From Rubrivivax sp. (GTDB taxonomy: Bacteria; Pseudomonadota; Gammaproteobacteria; Burkholderiales; Burkholderiaceae_C): 64,000 nt of DNA. The stretch is taken from the NCBI GenBank assembly GCA_027484825.1, contig JAIXSE010000006.1, positions 1 through 64,000 on the forward strand, given 5' to 3'. Made by a program: the position numbers and the translations under genes. Every line of letters starts with the position of its first letter. Position 1 is the first letter of the stretch. Under the pieces are notes generated by a model. The model saw only the letters and a list, made by a program, of their open reading frames with translations. It made no database searches and had not been told where the DNA came from. Below are positions 37,002 through 47,167 of the stretch, one piece after another.

Positions 37002-38069
37002 ATGCGCTGCAGGATACCCTGCCTCCAATCAGGCCCATGCTCACTGGGCAGTGTTTGGGTGCCAAGACCGCTGCCCCCAATCATCCGCCGGGTGGCTCGC
37101 CCCCTGTCATCGAAGTGTCATAGGAGAGACACATACTCCGCCTCACAACAACAAAAAGAGGAGGCAAACATACAAGAACACCCAAACAACAAGAGCGGCA
37201 CGCCCAAGGCGATCATCAGCCGTCCCCCCGAACGCGAAGACGTTCTCACCCGATTGTTCCGGCGCTTGCGCCAACTCCGATGGGCCCGGCAGCTTCGACG
37301 CCATGAAGCCCGCCTGCGCTGGCTTGCGCGACAGAGCCAGACGCCGCCACCCCCGCCGCTCCCGCCGATTCTCGACCCCATCCGGACCGCATGGCTCGAT
37401 CACGCAGCCTCGGAGCACCCCGCATGGCGCCCCGGCCCCGAAGGCTGGCAACTGGCCGCCCACGCCCTGATCCAGTTCTTCGATGCCAGCGCGGCGAGTG
37501 CAGGGAAGCCCTGCGCACTGCCGTCGCGGGCTGCAGACCTGATGTGGCATCTCTGGCTGGACATCGATGCCCCCGGCCTCGCGGCCTGGCAGCAGGCGCG
37601 GTACGGGCGGCTCCTGCCCCACCGCGAGCACGTCCCCGGCGAGGACACCAAGCAAGCCCTGGCGCGATGCCTGGTGCGTGCCTGCCGCATTGAGCGTCGA
37701 TCTCCGGTCAAGGGCGAGCTTCCGCTGCTGTTTCGGCTGGATCGGCTGCTGAATACGCCGGAAGGCTGGGCCTACCAGCGACGTCGGGACCGGGTGCTGG
37801 TGCACCGAGACCTCGACAGCCTCGGACAACCGCAGCCGTATGTCTGGCGACACGACGAACTCCGCCCCGCCGCGCTGCTCGGATTCGGGCTGATCGGGAT
37901 CAAGGAAGCCAATCTCCAGCCCCGTCGGGAGGACAGCCGCGGCGGTGATGGCGGGGGCAGCAGTTGCGGCAGCGGCTGCGGTGTCGGCGGAGGAAGCGGA
38001 GGCTGTGATGGGGATGGAGGAAGCGGCAGCAGCTGTGGCAGTAGCTGCGGGAGTGGATGTGGCAGCTGA
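37002..38069 (+). CDS. Hypothetical protein with Cys/Gly-rich tail; start uncertain
   Basis: The frame from ATG 37002 gives 355 residues, but residues 1-56 do not look like protein. A strong Shine-Dalgarno, GAGGAGG at 37158-37164, lies five bases before an in-frame ATA at 37170; TTG 37254 is another choice. The middle (about 120-300) contains L-P-S-R-A-A-D-L-M-W-H-L-W-L-D, resembling the GRDP-type glycine-rich domain proteins of unknown role. The last 45 residues are almost entirely Gly, Ser, Asp and six Cys arranged as S-C-G repeats, as in surface or metal-binding tails. No signal peptide is visible. The gene is real on composition; function and start are not known. Confidence 0.65.
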   Translation: MRCRIPCLQSGPCSLGSVWVPRPLPPIIRRVARPLSSKCHRRDTYSASQQQKEEANIQEHPNNKSGTPKAIISRPPEREDVLTRLFRRLRQLRWARQLRRHEARLRWLARQSQTPPPPPLPPILDPIRTAWLDHAASEHPAWRPGPEGWQLAAHALIQFFDASAASAGKPCALPSRAADLMWHLWLDIDAPGLAAWQQARYGRLLPHREHVPGEDTKQALARCLVRACRIERRSPVKGELPLLFRLDRLLNTPEGWAYQRRRDRVLVHRDLDSLGQPQPYVWRHDELRPAALLGFGLIGIKEANLQPRREDSRGGDGGGSSCGSGCGVGGGSGGCDGDGGSGSSCGSSCGSGCGS

Positions 38070-38088
38070 CGCAGCCAAGACGGACTCC

Positions 38089-38133
38089 CATCCAACACAC
38101 GGCCATCCAACACACGGCCATCCAACACACGGG
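38089..38133. repeat. Tandem repeat, three copies of 15 bases
   Basis: CATCCAACACACGGC occurs three times without spacers, 19 bases after the stop of the Cys/Gly-rich gene. In one frame it would read H-P-T-H-G repeated. No gene uses it with confidence. Confidence 0.9.
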
Positions 38134-38192
38134 CCGGGGCTCCGCGATCAGGCCTCACACTACGACCTGCTGGCCCTGCTCACCATTTCCCC

Positions 38193-38720
38193 ATGACCTC
38201 CAACCGCCGACCGATCGTGATGAATCGCTACCAAAAAATCGCAGCCGTGCTGTTGCTGAGCACTGGGATCATTGGCGCGGGGGTCTGCTTGCAGCTCATT
38301 CAAGCCGATGTGGCCGCCTATCGGTCGATGGAACCGGTGTCGGTCACGGTGCAGGACCTTCATATCGTCAGCCAGAACATCAGTCTGGAGGATGTCGGGC
38401 AGGCCATCCAGATCGATACGGAGATGACGCTCGCCACGCCGAAGGGACTTCGAATCGTGTGGGAGTCCGTGCTGCTCAAGCCAGATATGGCTCGCGCAAG
38501 GGCAGCCGAGCTGGAGGCGTTGCGGGGACGCACGGTCACGCTCTACCTGTCAGACGAGGCCCCCCACCGTTTCGCGTTCACTCGCGCCTTCAACTGGCAA
38601 TGGGTAATCGCCCTCGCGCTCGTGCTGGTGGTGCTGGTCGTTCCGCCTGCACTGGCGATCTGGGTCTGGATGCGCAGGGGCGCCAAGGCTCAGGACAAGG
38701 CCCCCCAGGCCCAAGCCTAA
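38193..38720 (+). CDS. Two-segment membrane protein (DUF3592-like)
   Basis: The 175-residue product has membrane segments at about 17-36 and 136-158, an extracytoplasmic part of about 100 residues and a basic C-terminus with K, R and Q. The pattern of two segments around a beta-rich part recalls DUF3592 proteins; that assignment is weak. A second ATG at 38220 is an alternative start. It overlaps the convergent gene at 38717 by four bases. Confidence 0.6.
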   Translation: MTSNRRPIVMNRYQKIAAVLLLSTGIIGAGVCLQLIQADVAAYRSMEPVSVTVQDLHIVSQNISLEDVGQAIQIDTEMTLATPKGLRIVWESVLLKPDMARARAAELEALRGRTVTLYLSDEAPHRFAFTRAFNWQWVIALALVLVVLVVPPALAIWVWMRRGAKAQDKAPQAQA

Positions 38721-39166
38721 AGCCTGCAAAGCAGGGTGCCACCGTCGTGATTCAGCACCAGCGCCTGGCGGCCTGGCACGATGCTCACCAGCCCTTCCAG
38801 AGGCCAAACCTGGCCCTTCGGCTCGCCAAAACCGCTGCACTCGCTCAGCAGCACTCGCCGAACGCCGGGTGTTGAATGCCCAAGGTGGAAGATGAGCACA
38901 GCAGCATCCTGCGGCAGCGTCTTCGCGATGGCGGCCATGACACCTGCCGGTGAGTCATCCAACTCCTCGTAATGGCGGCCGGGTCGCTGATTCGACGGCT
39001 CCCACATCTTCCACGGGTCGATCTTGCGCCAGGCAGCACTTCGGGCGGCGTCAAACAACGTGACCCATCGCTCCCCCATCTCCGGCGAGACAAACGCTTC
39101 GACGAATGCCGTGAAATGACGCCGTGCTTCCGAATCGATGTCAAACCGGATGCCCTGGGACTTCAT
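38717..39166 (-). CDS. Hypothetical protein, 149 residues
   Basis: A soluble protein of 149 residues with no signal peptide or membrane segment and no family I recognise. The ATG overlaps the stop of the upstream secreted-protein gene by four bases, so both are likely co-translated. The end overlaps the convergent membrane-protein gene by four bases. Confidence 0.55.
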   Translation of the reverse strand: MKSQGIRFDIDSEARRHFTAFVEAFVSPEMGERWVTLFDAARSAAWRKIDPWKMWEPSNQRPGRHYEELDDSPAGVMAAIAKTLPQDAAVLIFHLGHSTPGVRRVLLSECSGFGEPKGQVWPLEGLVSIVPGRQALVLNHDGGTLLCRL

Positions 39167-39639
39167 CGGGACGGCACACCTTCTTCCACTTTGACGTCGC
39201 CCAAGAGCGCACGAACCGCTTGCAGCCGTTCATCATCCTTTCGCTGCAACCGTGTCGTGGCGGAGCATGCGCTGAATTCAGCGGGCCCGCCGCCCTTCGC
39301 AAAGACCAGCAGATGCATGCCGGGTGACAGTTCAGCCGGAATCAGCGCCATCTGCGGCCCGTCCGATTGGTAGTTGCCGTCACTGAAGGCAGACCGGATC
39401 CCACTCACCCGCGCTGGCTGCCCCTTCAGCACCGTCTCCACCTCAAACGTCGCCTCCACCGAGGTCTTTCCCTCCATCAAGGTGGCGGACTTCACCTGGG
39501 CCACAAAGATGTGGTCGTACTCCGCCACCATCGACGGCAAAGGCTGCCGGACACAACTCATCCCCCACGCCGGTGCGAGGGCTGTAGCCAGCAGGCCAAC
39601 ACTTAGCAGACGAAAACCTTGAGGCATGGTGAATCGCAC
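39163..39639 (-). CDS. Secreted NTR/TIMP-like hypothetical protein
   Basis: The 158-residue product has an N-terminal signal peptide ending near W-G-M-S-C; ATG 39627 is an alternative start. The mature N-terminus S-C-V-R-Q followed by Y-D-H-I-F-V-A-Q-V and a late S-A-C-S-A-T-T-R resemble the OB-fold of NTR/TIMP-like bacterial secreted proteins, with paired Cys. The likeness is weak. It shares an operon with the next gene through a four-base overlap. Confidence 0.5.
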   Translation of the reverse strand: MRFTMPQGFRLLSVGLLATALAPAWGMSCVRQPLPSMVAEYDHIFVAQVKSATLMEGKTSVEATFEVETVLKGQPARVSGIRSAFSDGNYQSDGPQMALIPAELSPGMHLLVFAKGGGPAEFSACSATTRLQRKDDERLQAVRALLGDVKVEEGVPSR

Positions 39640-39771
39640 GAGGCTGAAAGACTTGCAGTCTACGGCCGACCACGATAGCCAGTGTTACGAGCCGAACCAG
39701 TCCCGATAGCCGCCTACGACTGCCTTGAGCCTCTTGGCGGCCAAACGTACACGATTGCTTTGATTTAGCGG

Positions 39772-39801
39772 TTGAAAGCGCCCCTGTCCTGTTCCTACAC
39801 T
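39772..39801 (+). promoter_or_regulatory. Candidate sigma-70 promoter for the gene at 39862
   Basis: TTGAAA (39772-39777) and TACACT (39796-39801) are separated by 18 bases, matching sigma-70 -35 and -10 boxes. Transcription would start near 39808, about 55 bases before a gene with a strong ribosome site. No other promoter was as clear in this gap. Confidence 0.5.
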
Positions 39802-39861
39802 GTTCAAAAGCGCCGTGCGTGTTTCAAACGCCCAGGCGAGTCGTTTCACTGGGAGGTGAAC

Positions 39862-40461
39862 ATGGGCTATGAAGCGCAGGTGCTTTGTGAACTCGGCTCG
39901 GAACGACAAACAGTCCTGGCTCTCCTGGAGTCGCAGGAGTTGGTGCTGCGCGGCCCATTGCGACGCCGTTTCCTGATTGCTTGCATGGCCGCCCCTCGCG
40001 TGGACCGCGGCGCATTGACCTTCGAATCCAATGACGGTGACACGGTGGCGCTTCACCTGGGGGATGAACTCGCCCGCAAGTGGCTCAAAAAGATCCAGAC
40101 CCCACCACCGCCCCTCGCCGCCAAGCTGGGCATTGGCGCCCATCAGCCCGCCGCCGTTCTGGGACCGGTAACGGATTCGCACCTGGCCCAGGCCTTGCAT
40201 GGCGCCACCACCGAGGACAGCGGCCGCGCCACGGTGCTGGTGGTCATGCTCCATTCGATGGGGGATCTGGAAGCGGCCGTGGCCCAGCATGCGTCCATGC
40301 CCTGTCGCGGGGTGTGGCTGGTCCACCGCAAAGGCCCCGACGCCGCCCTGCCCGACGCCCGGATCCGGGAGGCCATGCGGGAGCGGGGCTACAAGGACCA
40401 CAAGATCACCGGCGTTTCTGCTGAATGGACGGCCACCCGTTACGCAAAGCCATCACAATGA
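39862..40461 (+). CDS. DUF3052-like hypothetical protein
   Basis: GGGAGG before the ATG at 39862 decides the start; an ATG at 39772 is upstream of the likely promoter. The 199-residue product has a C-terminal region G-V-W-L-V-H-R-K-G-P-D, followed by R-G-Y-K-D-H-K-I and W-T-A-T-R-Y, which resembles the DUF3052 pattern. No membrane segment is seen. The next gene begins eight bases after its stop. Confidence 0.65.
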   Translation: MGYEAQVLCELGSERQTVLALLESQELVLRGPLRRRFLIACMAAPRVDRGALTFESNDGDTVALHLGDELARKWLKKIQTPPPPLAAKLGIGAHQPAAVLGPVTDSHLAQALHGATTEDSGRATVLVVMLHSMGDLEAAVAQHASMPCRGVWLVHRKGPDAALPDARIREAMRERGYKDHKITGVSAEWTATRYAKPSQ

Positions 40462-40468
40462 CGGGGAC

Positions 40469-41608
40469 GTGACCCCTCGCACCCGCAGACTCCGCATTGG
40501 CATGACGCTTGGCGCCGCCCTCCTGGCTGTGGGGTGGTTCGCCCTGCCATGGGATTCAGACAGCGCCGCCCCGTCGGCCGCCCCCCAGACGGCCGACGCA
40601 GCGGCCTCTACGCCTCACTTCGGCACGACACGCGCCGCCCACAACCCGTGGGACCTGGCGGCCGAGGCGACCCGTCAAGCGGACGCCACGCAAAAGCCGG
40701 CCCAGACGGACTGCGGCCTGCCGGTGGTGGCGGACCCCGCGCTGTCTGAAGAGGAACGAGACCGGCGTGTCACTCAGTATTCGGAAGAACGCATCCGGCA
40801 GGTGGCGCGTCAGCTGCTGAACGCACCGGACGAACTGGGCCCACTGACCGGCGCCCTCCTGATGGAGGACCTCGCCACAGCGGTGCGCATTGCCCAGGGA
40901 ACGCGAGACCCGGTGGTCTATGGGCTGGCGCTGCGCCACTGCAGCCTGAGCGTCGCGACGCCCGCGTGCAAGACCCTCAGCCCGCAGCAGTGGGCACAAC
41001 TGGACCCGTCCAATGCCGCGGCATGGTGGGCGGTGGCCGCAGCCAGTCGCGATCAGACCTCCGCAACGGCCGCCATGCAGCGGGCGGCGAATGCGCCAGG
41101 GCTGGTGTCCTTGAATGGTCAGATGCTCAAGCGTGCAGCGGCATTGCCTGGCATGTCGCCCGAAGCGATTCTGCCGATTCTCTCCGTGACCTTGGGCCTT
41201 GATGCGGCAGATTCACTCCTGGGGTCGCAGGGGCTGTCTGCCACGTGTGGCCGCGTCCCGCCGGGCGACCCCGATCGGCGCGCGCTCTGTGAGGACCTTG
41301 CGCTGTCCACGCTCCGCCAGCAGCCATCCGCCGTTGGCAGGGTGGTCCTGACGCGCAAGGCCGAGCAACTGGGCGTGCATGCAGACCGGCTGCCGCAAAG
41401 TCCGGCCTTCCTCAAGCAACTGGCGCGCGACATCGAAGCCGCAAGATCCGCAGGCTTTGAGCCAGACGGTGTCATGGGCTGTGACGTCGTTCGCCGCATC
41501 GTGGCCTTCGACCTGGACACGGTGGAGGGCGGTGACATCGCCGCCTACGCGCGCTTTCAGCAACGACGCGCGGCAAGCAGCGCCGCGGCTTCCGCCCCGA
41601 CGCTCTGA
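40469..41608 (+). CDS. Hypothetical membrane-anchored protein, 379 residues
   Basis: The GTG at 40469, eight bases after the preceding stop, gives a basic N-terminus and a membrane anchor or signal (about 12-28, A-A-L-L-A-V-G-W-F-A). ATG 40502 is an alternative. The rest is helical, with five or six Cys in the mature part, and has no family assignment. The open frame continues far upstream into the previous gene, which is not coding. It probably forms an operon with the DUF3052-like gene. Confidence 0.55.
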   Translation: MTPRTRRLRIGMTLGAALLAVGWFALPWDSDSAAPSAAPQTADAAASTPHFGTTRAAHNPWDLAAEATRQADATQKPAQTDCGLPVVADPALSEEERDRRVTQYSEERIRQVARQLLNAPDELGPLTGALLMEDLATAVRIAQGTRDPVVYGLALRHCSLSVATPACKTLSPQQWAQLDPSNAAAWWAVAAASRDQTSATAAMQRAANAPGLVSLNGQMLKRAAALPGMSPEAILPILSVTLGLDAADSLLGSQGLSATCGRVPPGDPDRRALCEDLALSTLRQQPSAVGRVVLTRKAEQLGVHADRLPQSPAFLKQLARDIEAARSAGFEPDGVMGCDVVRRIVAFDLDTVEGGDIAAYARFQQRRAASSAAASAPTL

Positions 41609-41640
41609 GACCTGGACGCTCTAACGCATCCGGTTCTGCT

Positions 41641-43641
41641 TCAGCGCCCCTTGCGCTGCAAGCCATCCCTGACGCGGTCCAGCCACTGGGACGCCACCCC
41701 CAGCGCCTGGCTGCCCTTGCCCAGCAGCGTCGCCAGTTCCGCCTCGGCGCGCTCCTTCAAGGATTCCTCCTTGTCCGGCAGCGGCGGCAGGATGTGGGCA
41801 AAGTAGCTCTTGCCCAGCAGCCGATGCAGCAGCCGCTCTCCCGGGAAGGGTTCATTGTTGTTGAGCGCCCTCGCCCCCTTGAGCAGGTTGCGGATGTCGT
41901 ATTGCGTCGGGCTGATGTCCGGCACCTGCTTCGGAATGCCCAGCAAGGTGTAGACACCGATGCGCGCCGTACGGACCGAGCATTCCATGGTGAAGATGAT
42001 GTCGTTGCTGGTCTCGACAAACTGTCCCATCAGGGCCAGATTCGTGCAGCCCTGGGGCACCACATGCGGCCGGTCGCCCGCTGCGCGCGGCATGAACTGC
42101 GCAGTGATGTAGGGCATGAGCGACAGCCTCACCTTCGTCTGCTCCGCAATGGCGTCCAGTTGGTCCACGATGCCCAGATGGAAACAGAGCTCCGCCAGCA
42201 CCTCCCGCCCGGTGCATTGCGGCATGGGCTTCTTGATGTGGTTGCCGTCCTTGTCCATCAGCAGCGCATAGACCCACAGCACCAGCACGTCCTTGGGCTG
42301 GTCGGGGAAATGCGGCTGCCGATTGCAGGTGAAGCTGAGCACCCAATTGGAATCGGTGAAGGTGATGATGCCGCCGGTGACCGTCTTGCCCGAATACGGG
42401 TCATTCACCGACAGTTGCTTCAGCCGGTCCACCAGCGGGGACGGCCGACAGGTCAGCGTGGCGGACTCCCACATGGAATCGGCCACATTGCCGTAGAACT
42501 TCTTGGGCTTGCCAAACACCGGGGACTTGAGCGAGAGGTTCTTCCAAAGCAGCCAGTCACTGTCCTCGCCCGGCTCTTCATTGCCGCGTTGCAAGACGGG
42601 CACCGTGTCCATGTCGCCATAGGCGGTGCCCTCGGTCATGGAGCCAGTCAGCGCAAACACCAGGTCATTTGGGCCGACGGGCATTGTCTGGTCCTGGCCC
42701 TGCACCTTGCAGCGGATGCCGGTCACGGTCTTGCGGCTGCCCTGCTCCACCAGGTCCAGGTCGTACGCCCGCGTGGCCCATTGGACCTTCACACCCTGCG
42801 ATTGCAGATGCCGCATCAGCGGCACCACAAAGCTGTCGTACTGGTTGTATTTGGGGAAGACCAGGGCGGACATGTCGGTCAGCCCGTCAATCGCATCCAG
42901 GAAGCGATGCATGTAGAGCTTCACTTCCAGCAGGCTGTGCCAGTTCTCGAAGGCAAACATCGAGCGCCACAGGAACCAGAAGTTCGTCTCGAGGAAGCTG
43001 CTGCTGAAGTAGTCCTCGATGGTGACGTCGTCCAGGTCTTCCTTGCGCTTGAGCAGCAGCTTGATGATCTCCAGCTGATGCGAGCGGCTCAGGCCCAGGG
43101 TGGAGAAGTCGCGGATCTCGCCCTGGCGGTGCATCAGCCGCGCCTTGGACCAGTTCGGGTCCTGGTCATTGACCTGACGGTATTCGTCCAGCACGCTGTA
43201 GCCGGGTGGCATCTCCAGCGCCTGCACGTCCTGGAAGAGATCCCAGAAGTTGTCGTAGTTCCAGTTCATCTCCCGGCCGCCGCGGATCAGATAGCCCTGC
43301 TCCGCATTGCCGCTGCCGTCCAGCGAGCCGCCGGCGATGTCCAGTGTGTCCAGGAGGGTGATGTCCTCCCCCTTCATGCCGCCATCGCGAATCAGATAGA
43401 ACGCAGCCGCCATGCCGGCAATGCCGCTGCCGATGATCCAGGCCTTGCGGCCCGGCACTGGCGTGACCAGGGGGCGATGGCGCGAATACGGGCCCAGCAT
43501 GTCCGGTGGCGGCAGCGTGTCCCGGGGTCCCTTGTGCCAGAAGCCTTGGGTGGCATCGGCTTCGACGGTGAAGGCATCAGGCCCTGGGGCCGCTTGGGAA
43601 CCGGAAGAGGACGGGGGAACGCTCGCGTCATGCACCGACAT
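41641..43641 (-). CDS. ohyA: Oleate hydratase (MCRA family)
   Basis: The 666-residue product from the ATG at 43641 matches oleate hydratase. A disordered N-terminal 45 residues precede an FAD site G-S-G-I-A-G (71-76), the region [11 protein letters not shown] (about 120-130, containing the probable catalytic Glu), and conserved blocks through [17 protein letters not shown]. The enzyme adds water to cis-9 double bonds of fatty acids to make 10-hydroxy acids. The open frame begins 130 codons earlier but that part is the complement of other sequence. It stands alone on the minus strand, convergent with the gene ending at 41608. Confidence 0.95.
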   Translation of the reverse strand: MSVHDASVPPSSSGSQAAPGPDAFTVEADATQGFWHKGPRDTLPPPDMLGPYSRHRPLVTPVPGRKAWIIGSGIAGMAAAFYLIRDGGMKGEDITLLDTLDIAGGSLDGSGNAEQGYLIRGGREMNWNYDNFWDLFQDVQALEMPPGYSVLDEYRQVNDQDPNWSKARLMHRQGEIRDFSTLGLSRSHQLEIIKLLLKRKEDLDDVTIEDYFSSSFLETNFWFLWRSMFAFENWHSLLEVKLYMHRFLDAIDGLTDMSALVFPKYNQYDSFVVPLMRHLQSQGVKVQWATRAYDLDLVEQGSRKTVTGIRCKVQGQDQTMPVGPNDLVFALTGSMTEGTAYGDMDTVPVLQRGNEEPGEDSDWLLWKNLSLKSPVFGKPKKFYGNVADSMWESATLTCRPSPLVDRLKQLSVNDPYSGKTVTGGIITFTDSNWVLSFTCNRQPHFPDQPKDVLVLWVYALLMDKDGNHIKKPMPQCTGREVLAELCFHLGIVDQLDAIAEQTKVRLSLMPYITAQFMPRAAGDRPHVVPQGCTNLALMGQFVETSNDIIFTMECSVRTARIGVYTLLGIPKQVPDISPTQYDIRNLLKGARALNNNEPFPGERLLHRLLGKSYFAHILPPLPDKEESLKERAEAELATLLGKGSQALGVASQWLDRVRDGLQRKGR

Positions 43642-43786
43642 GAATGGGGCCTTTCTGAATGACCGGAAGACACCGGATGACGACCAATGTATCGATCGAC
43701 CTTCGGTGGCCTCTTGATGTTTGTCAGCCCGCGCGCGGGTGGCGTCGCGGGCTGTCCGGCGTCCATTCTGTGAAAGGCGTGTGTGC

Positions 43787-45793
43787 TCAGCGTGAAGTCG
43801 CGGGCAGACGGAATCGGTCCACCTGTGCGGCGAGTTGCTGGGCCTGGTCGCGCATGGAAGCGGCTGCCGCAGCGGTTTGCTCGACCATGGCGGCATTTTG
43901 CTGCGTGGCCTGGTCCAGATCCTGAATGGCTGCGCCCACCTGTGTGATGCCGTCGGTCTGGGCACGCGTGCCCGAGGCCACCTCACGCAGCAGGCGGTCG
44001 ATATGCCCGGCCCCGTCCACGATGCCGGCAATGGCCTGTCGGGCCTCCTGCGTCACCGCCGTGCCGCGCTGCACGGTCTCCATGCTGGTGTTGATCAGCA
44101 CCTTGATTTCGCGAGCGGCTTCGGCACTGCGCGCAGCCAGTGTGCGCACTTCCGTGGCCACGACCGCAAAGCCGCGCCCCTGCTCGCCGGCCCGTGCGGC
44201 TTCCACGGCAGCATTCAGGGCCAGGATGTTGGTCTGGAAGGCAATGCTGTCGATCATCGCGGTGATGTCGCCGATGCGGTGGGCCGAGACGTCGATGGCC
44301 TGCATGGTCTCGGCCAGTTCGGCCATGATGGTGCCGCCATTGCTCGCCAGGTTTGCATTGCTGCTGGCCATGCGGGTGGCTTCTTCGGTGCTGTCGGCCG
44401 TGGAACGGACGGTGCTGCCGATCTGCTCCATGGCGGAGGTGGACTCCTCCAGATTGGCCGCCGCCTGCTCGGTGCGGGCGGACAGGTCGGTGGAGGCCGC
44501 TGCGATCTCGGAGCTGGCCGACACCATGCCGACCGACGATTCCCGCACCTGCACGACCATGGCACGCAGGCTGTCCTGCATGGTGGCCAGCAGCTTCATG
44601 AGTTGAGCCGCCTCGTCACGCCCCCAGGGCGAAGGCCGGGTGGTGAGGTCTCCGGCGGTCATTGCCTCCAGATGGCGGCCCACTTCGCGCAGCCCACCGC
44701 GCATCACCAGGTAGAACGAGAAAAACAGATAGGCCGCCACCACCAGGCAAACCGCTGTGATCGCCACGATCCACTGACGCGATCCCTGCGTGGCCGCAAT
44801 GCGTGCTTGCAGCAGCTCATTGAGCAGCGCGGTGCTGCGGCCCGACAGCGCCCTGAGCTCATCCACCGCGGTCTGGCCCACCCCATTGAGGCTTTCCACA
44901 TCCGCCTTGAAGACCTCACCAAACCAGCGGACGTCCGCGGCTGCAAAGAAGGCGTCCGCAGCCTGCGCCGCACGCTCCGCCTGCAGACGCTCGCGCACGT
45001 CGAGGTTGTACTGGCCGGCATGTCGGGCGGCATTGCGCACGTCCCCAACCGCCTGGCTGCCGTGGTACCAGTAGCCGTACAGCTTGCGAAGCGCGGCGGG
45101 CGATGCGTCCGCCGGCAGGCCTCCACTCACAGCCCGGGAGCGCGAGATGTCTTCGATCACATCGGAGATCAGCGCCCCCGACAGGGTCATCAGGTAGTAG
45201 CTGTCCTGGTCCGGGTCCAGGGTGAGCCCCGAGGCATCCAGGGCCAGATCGCGCAGGCTCATCAGGTCGGCCACCAGGCGCTGAAGCCTTGCATCGAGCG
45301 ACGGACTGCCGGCCTCCAAGCCGCCCTGAATCAGCGCCGCCCGGGCTGATTCCACCGCCGCGATGCCCTCATGCAGATCCAGCTCCTGCGGCAAGGTTTT
45401 GGCCAGCGTCTGGAAGGGCTTCGCCGCTGCGTCAATGGCGGACACATCCACCTTGGGCGTCATGCCGGACAGCACCTGCCGCCTCTCCTTCTGCACCGCG
45501 ATCAGCCAGGGCTCGAGGGACTGCACCACCTGTACCCCCTCCAGTTCGGTGCGGGCGAAGTCGATGGTGAGCTGGCTGGTGCGGTAATAGGCCGCACTGA
45601 GCAGCAACAACGGCACCAGGAACGACAGCGTGATCAACCAGGCCTTGGCGCCGAAGTGCAATTGCCTGAACAGACGGACACCCAAAGCCCACGGGCCGTG
45701 ATGGGCGAAAAAGCTGCCCTTGTTGGTCGTGTTGTCGCCTTCGGCAACCAGGCCTGCGACCAGACCGGTGTTGACGTCCATCCTCTGCCTCAT
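43787..45793 (-). CDS. Methyl-accepting chemotaxis protein
   Basis: The 668-residue product has a membrane segment near 50-68, a large periplasmic sensing domain, a second segment near 340-358, a HAMP region (about 360-412) and a signalling domain with the hairpin tip [21 protein letters not shown]. It relays ligand binding to CheA through CheW. The sensing domain is four-helix-like but its ligand is unknown. Met codons at 45793 and 45781 are both possible starts. TTGACA on the minus strand at 45863-45868 may be part of its promoter; no sigma-28 site was evident. Confidence 0.92.
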   Translation of the reverse strand: MRQRMDVNTGLVAGLVAEGDNTTNKGSFFAHHGPWALGVRLFRQLHFGAKAWLITLSFLVPLLLLSAAYYRTSQLTIDFARTELEGVQVVQSLEPWLIAVQKERRQVLSGMTPKVDVSAIDAAAKPFQTLAKTLPQELDLHEGIAAVESARAALIQGGLEAGSPSLDARLQRLVADLMSLRDLALDASGLTLDPDQDSYYLMTLSGALISDVIEDISRSRAVSGGLPADASPAALRKLYGYWYHGSQAVGDVRNAARHAGQYNLDVRERLQAERAAQAADAFFAAADVRWFGEVFKADVESLNGVGQTAVDELRALSGRSTALLNELLQARIAATQGSRQWIVAITAVCLVVAAYLFFSFYLVMRGGLREVGRHLEAMTAGDLTTRPSPWGRDEAAQLMKLLATMQDSLRAMVVQVRESSVGMVSASSEIAAASTDLSARTEQAAANLEESTSAMEQIGSTVRSTADSTEEATRMASSNANLASNGGTIMAELAETMQAIDVSAHRIGDITAMIDSIAFQTNILALNAAVEAARAGEQGRGFAVVATEVRTLAARSAEAAREIKVLINTSMETVQRGTAVTQEARQAIAGIVDGAGHIDRLLREVASGTRAQTDGITQVGAAIQDLDQATQQNAAMVEQTAAAAASMRDQAQQLAAQVDRFRLPATSR

Positions 45794-46052
45794 TCACAAA
45801 TTGATACGGGGCAGAGTGTCTCCTCAAATCGCTAAAAATGATGGCAGCGCTACCCACCCAATTGTCAAACTTGCCTAGAAGTTGGCGAGGGTTAGGGAAA
45901 ACGCGCCTGCTGCCAGAAGGGACTGCCTCAACAACCTCGATGCCTTCGAGTGATTGGCTATCAGACAAAGACTTTGACAGATTTGAGGAATGTCACCGTT
46001 TAAAGCGCTTTTATCACTTGAGCGCCCAATGGGCAGACGCCTTCGCTTCGCG

Positions 46053-46379
46053 CTAGGCCAGGTGACGAATGCCGGTCCACGCGCCCGCGACCACCGCCCC
46101 GCAGACCAACCACACCAGCACCCGGCGCACGCCCTGGAAGTAGCGCGCCCGCTCATTCGGGTCCTTGATCCAGTCGCGACCGAAGGGCGGCTGGGGTCCG
46201 ATGACGAAGAAGAAAAGCGGCAGCAGCACAAACACCAGCATGAAGCCGCCCCACAGCAGATTGGACGTCAGCGAGGACAGCGAGGTCTGCGCCGCATGCC
46301 ACTGCTCGAAGGCCATGCCGCCGAGCGCGGCCCAGATGCCGGCCGCGGCCGCTGTGGCTTGGTTGGGCTTGATCGTCAT
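46053..46379 (-). CDS. Small membrane protein, 108 residues
   Basis: From the ATG at 46379 the product has two hydrophobic stretches (about 38-56 and 83-101) around a hydrophilic F-G-R-D-W-I-K-D-P-N-E-R-A-R-Y-F segment, with possible weak hydrophobicity at 8-20. No family is recognised. A GTG three codons upstream is an alternative start. The 259 bases between this gene and the chemotaxis gene hold no gene I can support. Confidence 0.6.
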   Translation of the reverse strand: MTIKPNQATAAAAGIWAALGGMAFEQWHAAQTSLSSLTSNLLWGGFMLVFVLLPLFFFVIGPQPPFGRDWIKDPNERARYFQGVRRVLVWLVCGAVVAGAWTGIRHLA

Positions 46380-46461
46380 GGCGGGCACTCTAAGGCCGGG
46401 GGCGGCCGGATGCCATCGGGAAACGACCGGGCTGGCACTTCGGAAATCCAGGTGGCCACCA

Positions 46462-46488
46462 CCGGCTCAACCGGCTCAACCGACTCAA
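46462..46488. repeat. Tandem repeat, three copies of a 9-base unit
   Basis: CCGGCTCAA occurs twice, then CCGACTCAA once, overlapping the 3' end of the neighbouring gene. On the minus strand the unit reads TTGAGCCGG and includes the stop codon of that gene. Confidence 0.85.
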
Positions 46489-47102
46489 TGCGTCGTGCGG
46501 CTCTTGCGCCATTCCACGTAGCTGCTGAGCTCCGGCAGGGGCAGGAAGCCCTCATCCTGCGGGTCTTCCGGCAGCTCGCACACCTCCACCACGTCCACAT
46601 CACTGGCGGCGGATTTCTCGCCCAGAGCAGTGTCCAGGATGACCAGCAGCCCGTTGGCGAAGGACTGCTCCTGTTCGTCGTCGAAACCGGGCATCGCCAC
46701 CCGCAGGCCCAGCACGTCGGGCGCGTCCTCATCCACCAGGGGCTGGAACCACATCTGGCGCGGGTCCAGGTCCAGGCCCTCGTAGCGGATGCCGAACTCA
46801 AAGCCCATGGCCGGCTTCAGGGCCACGACCTCCCATCCGTCCAGGTCCGGGGCCACCGAGACCATGGCTTCCACCAGGGGAAACAGTTCCCAGTCGCCCT
46901 CGGCGGTGATGACCAGCTCGCGCACATCCTCGCCGGGCAGCGACACCTCAAACCACAGGCCTTCATCGACCTGCTGCAGTTGGCCCAGCAGCTCGTCCCA
47001 GAACGGATGCTCGGGAGACTCCAGCGCATTGAGATCGTCATGATGGGCCTTGACCCAGGACCAGAAGGCATTGATCTGCTGCGGGCGGACGGTGTCTTGC
47101 AT
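46485..47102 (-). CDS. Acidic hypothetical protein, 205 residues
   Basis: The product is a soluble, very acidic protein of ordinary composition with regular W-F-E-V, W-E-V-V and F-G-I-R strands, but no motif I can name. It is divergent from the HAD gene with 65 bases between them. The start ATG at 47102 is the only plausible one. Confidence 0.6.
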   Translation of the reverse strand: MQDTVRPQQINAFWSWVKAHHDDLNALESPEHPFWDELLGQLQQVDEGLWFEVSLPGEDVRELVITAEGDWELFPLVEAMVSVAPDLDGWEVVALKPAMGFEFGIRYEGLDLDPRQMWFQPLVDEDAPDVLGLRVAMPGFDDEQEQSFANGLLVILDTALGEKSAASDVDVVEVCELPEDPQDEGFLPLPELSSYVEWRKSRTTH

Positions 47103-47167
47103 GCGGTGTCTCCGATTTGGCGCGATTATCGACGCGCAGGCGATCCCTGCATGTTTGAGAATGCGGC

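Noticed and set aside
37143-38078. Minus-strand frame of 311 codons opposite the Cys/Gly-rich gene
   Set aside because: Its N-terminus is only Ala/Thr/Ser repeats, the complement of the Gly-rich tail.
38089-38133. Possible CRISPR-like array
   Set aside because: Units of 15 bases are directly adjacent without spacers and no cas gene is present.
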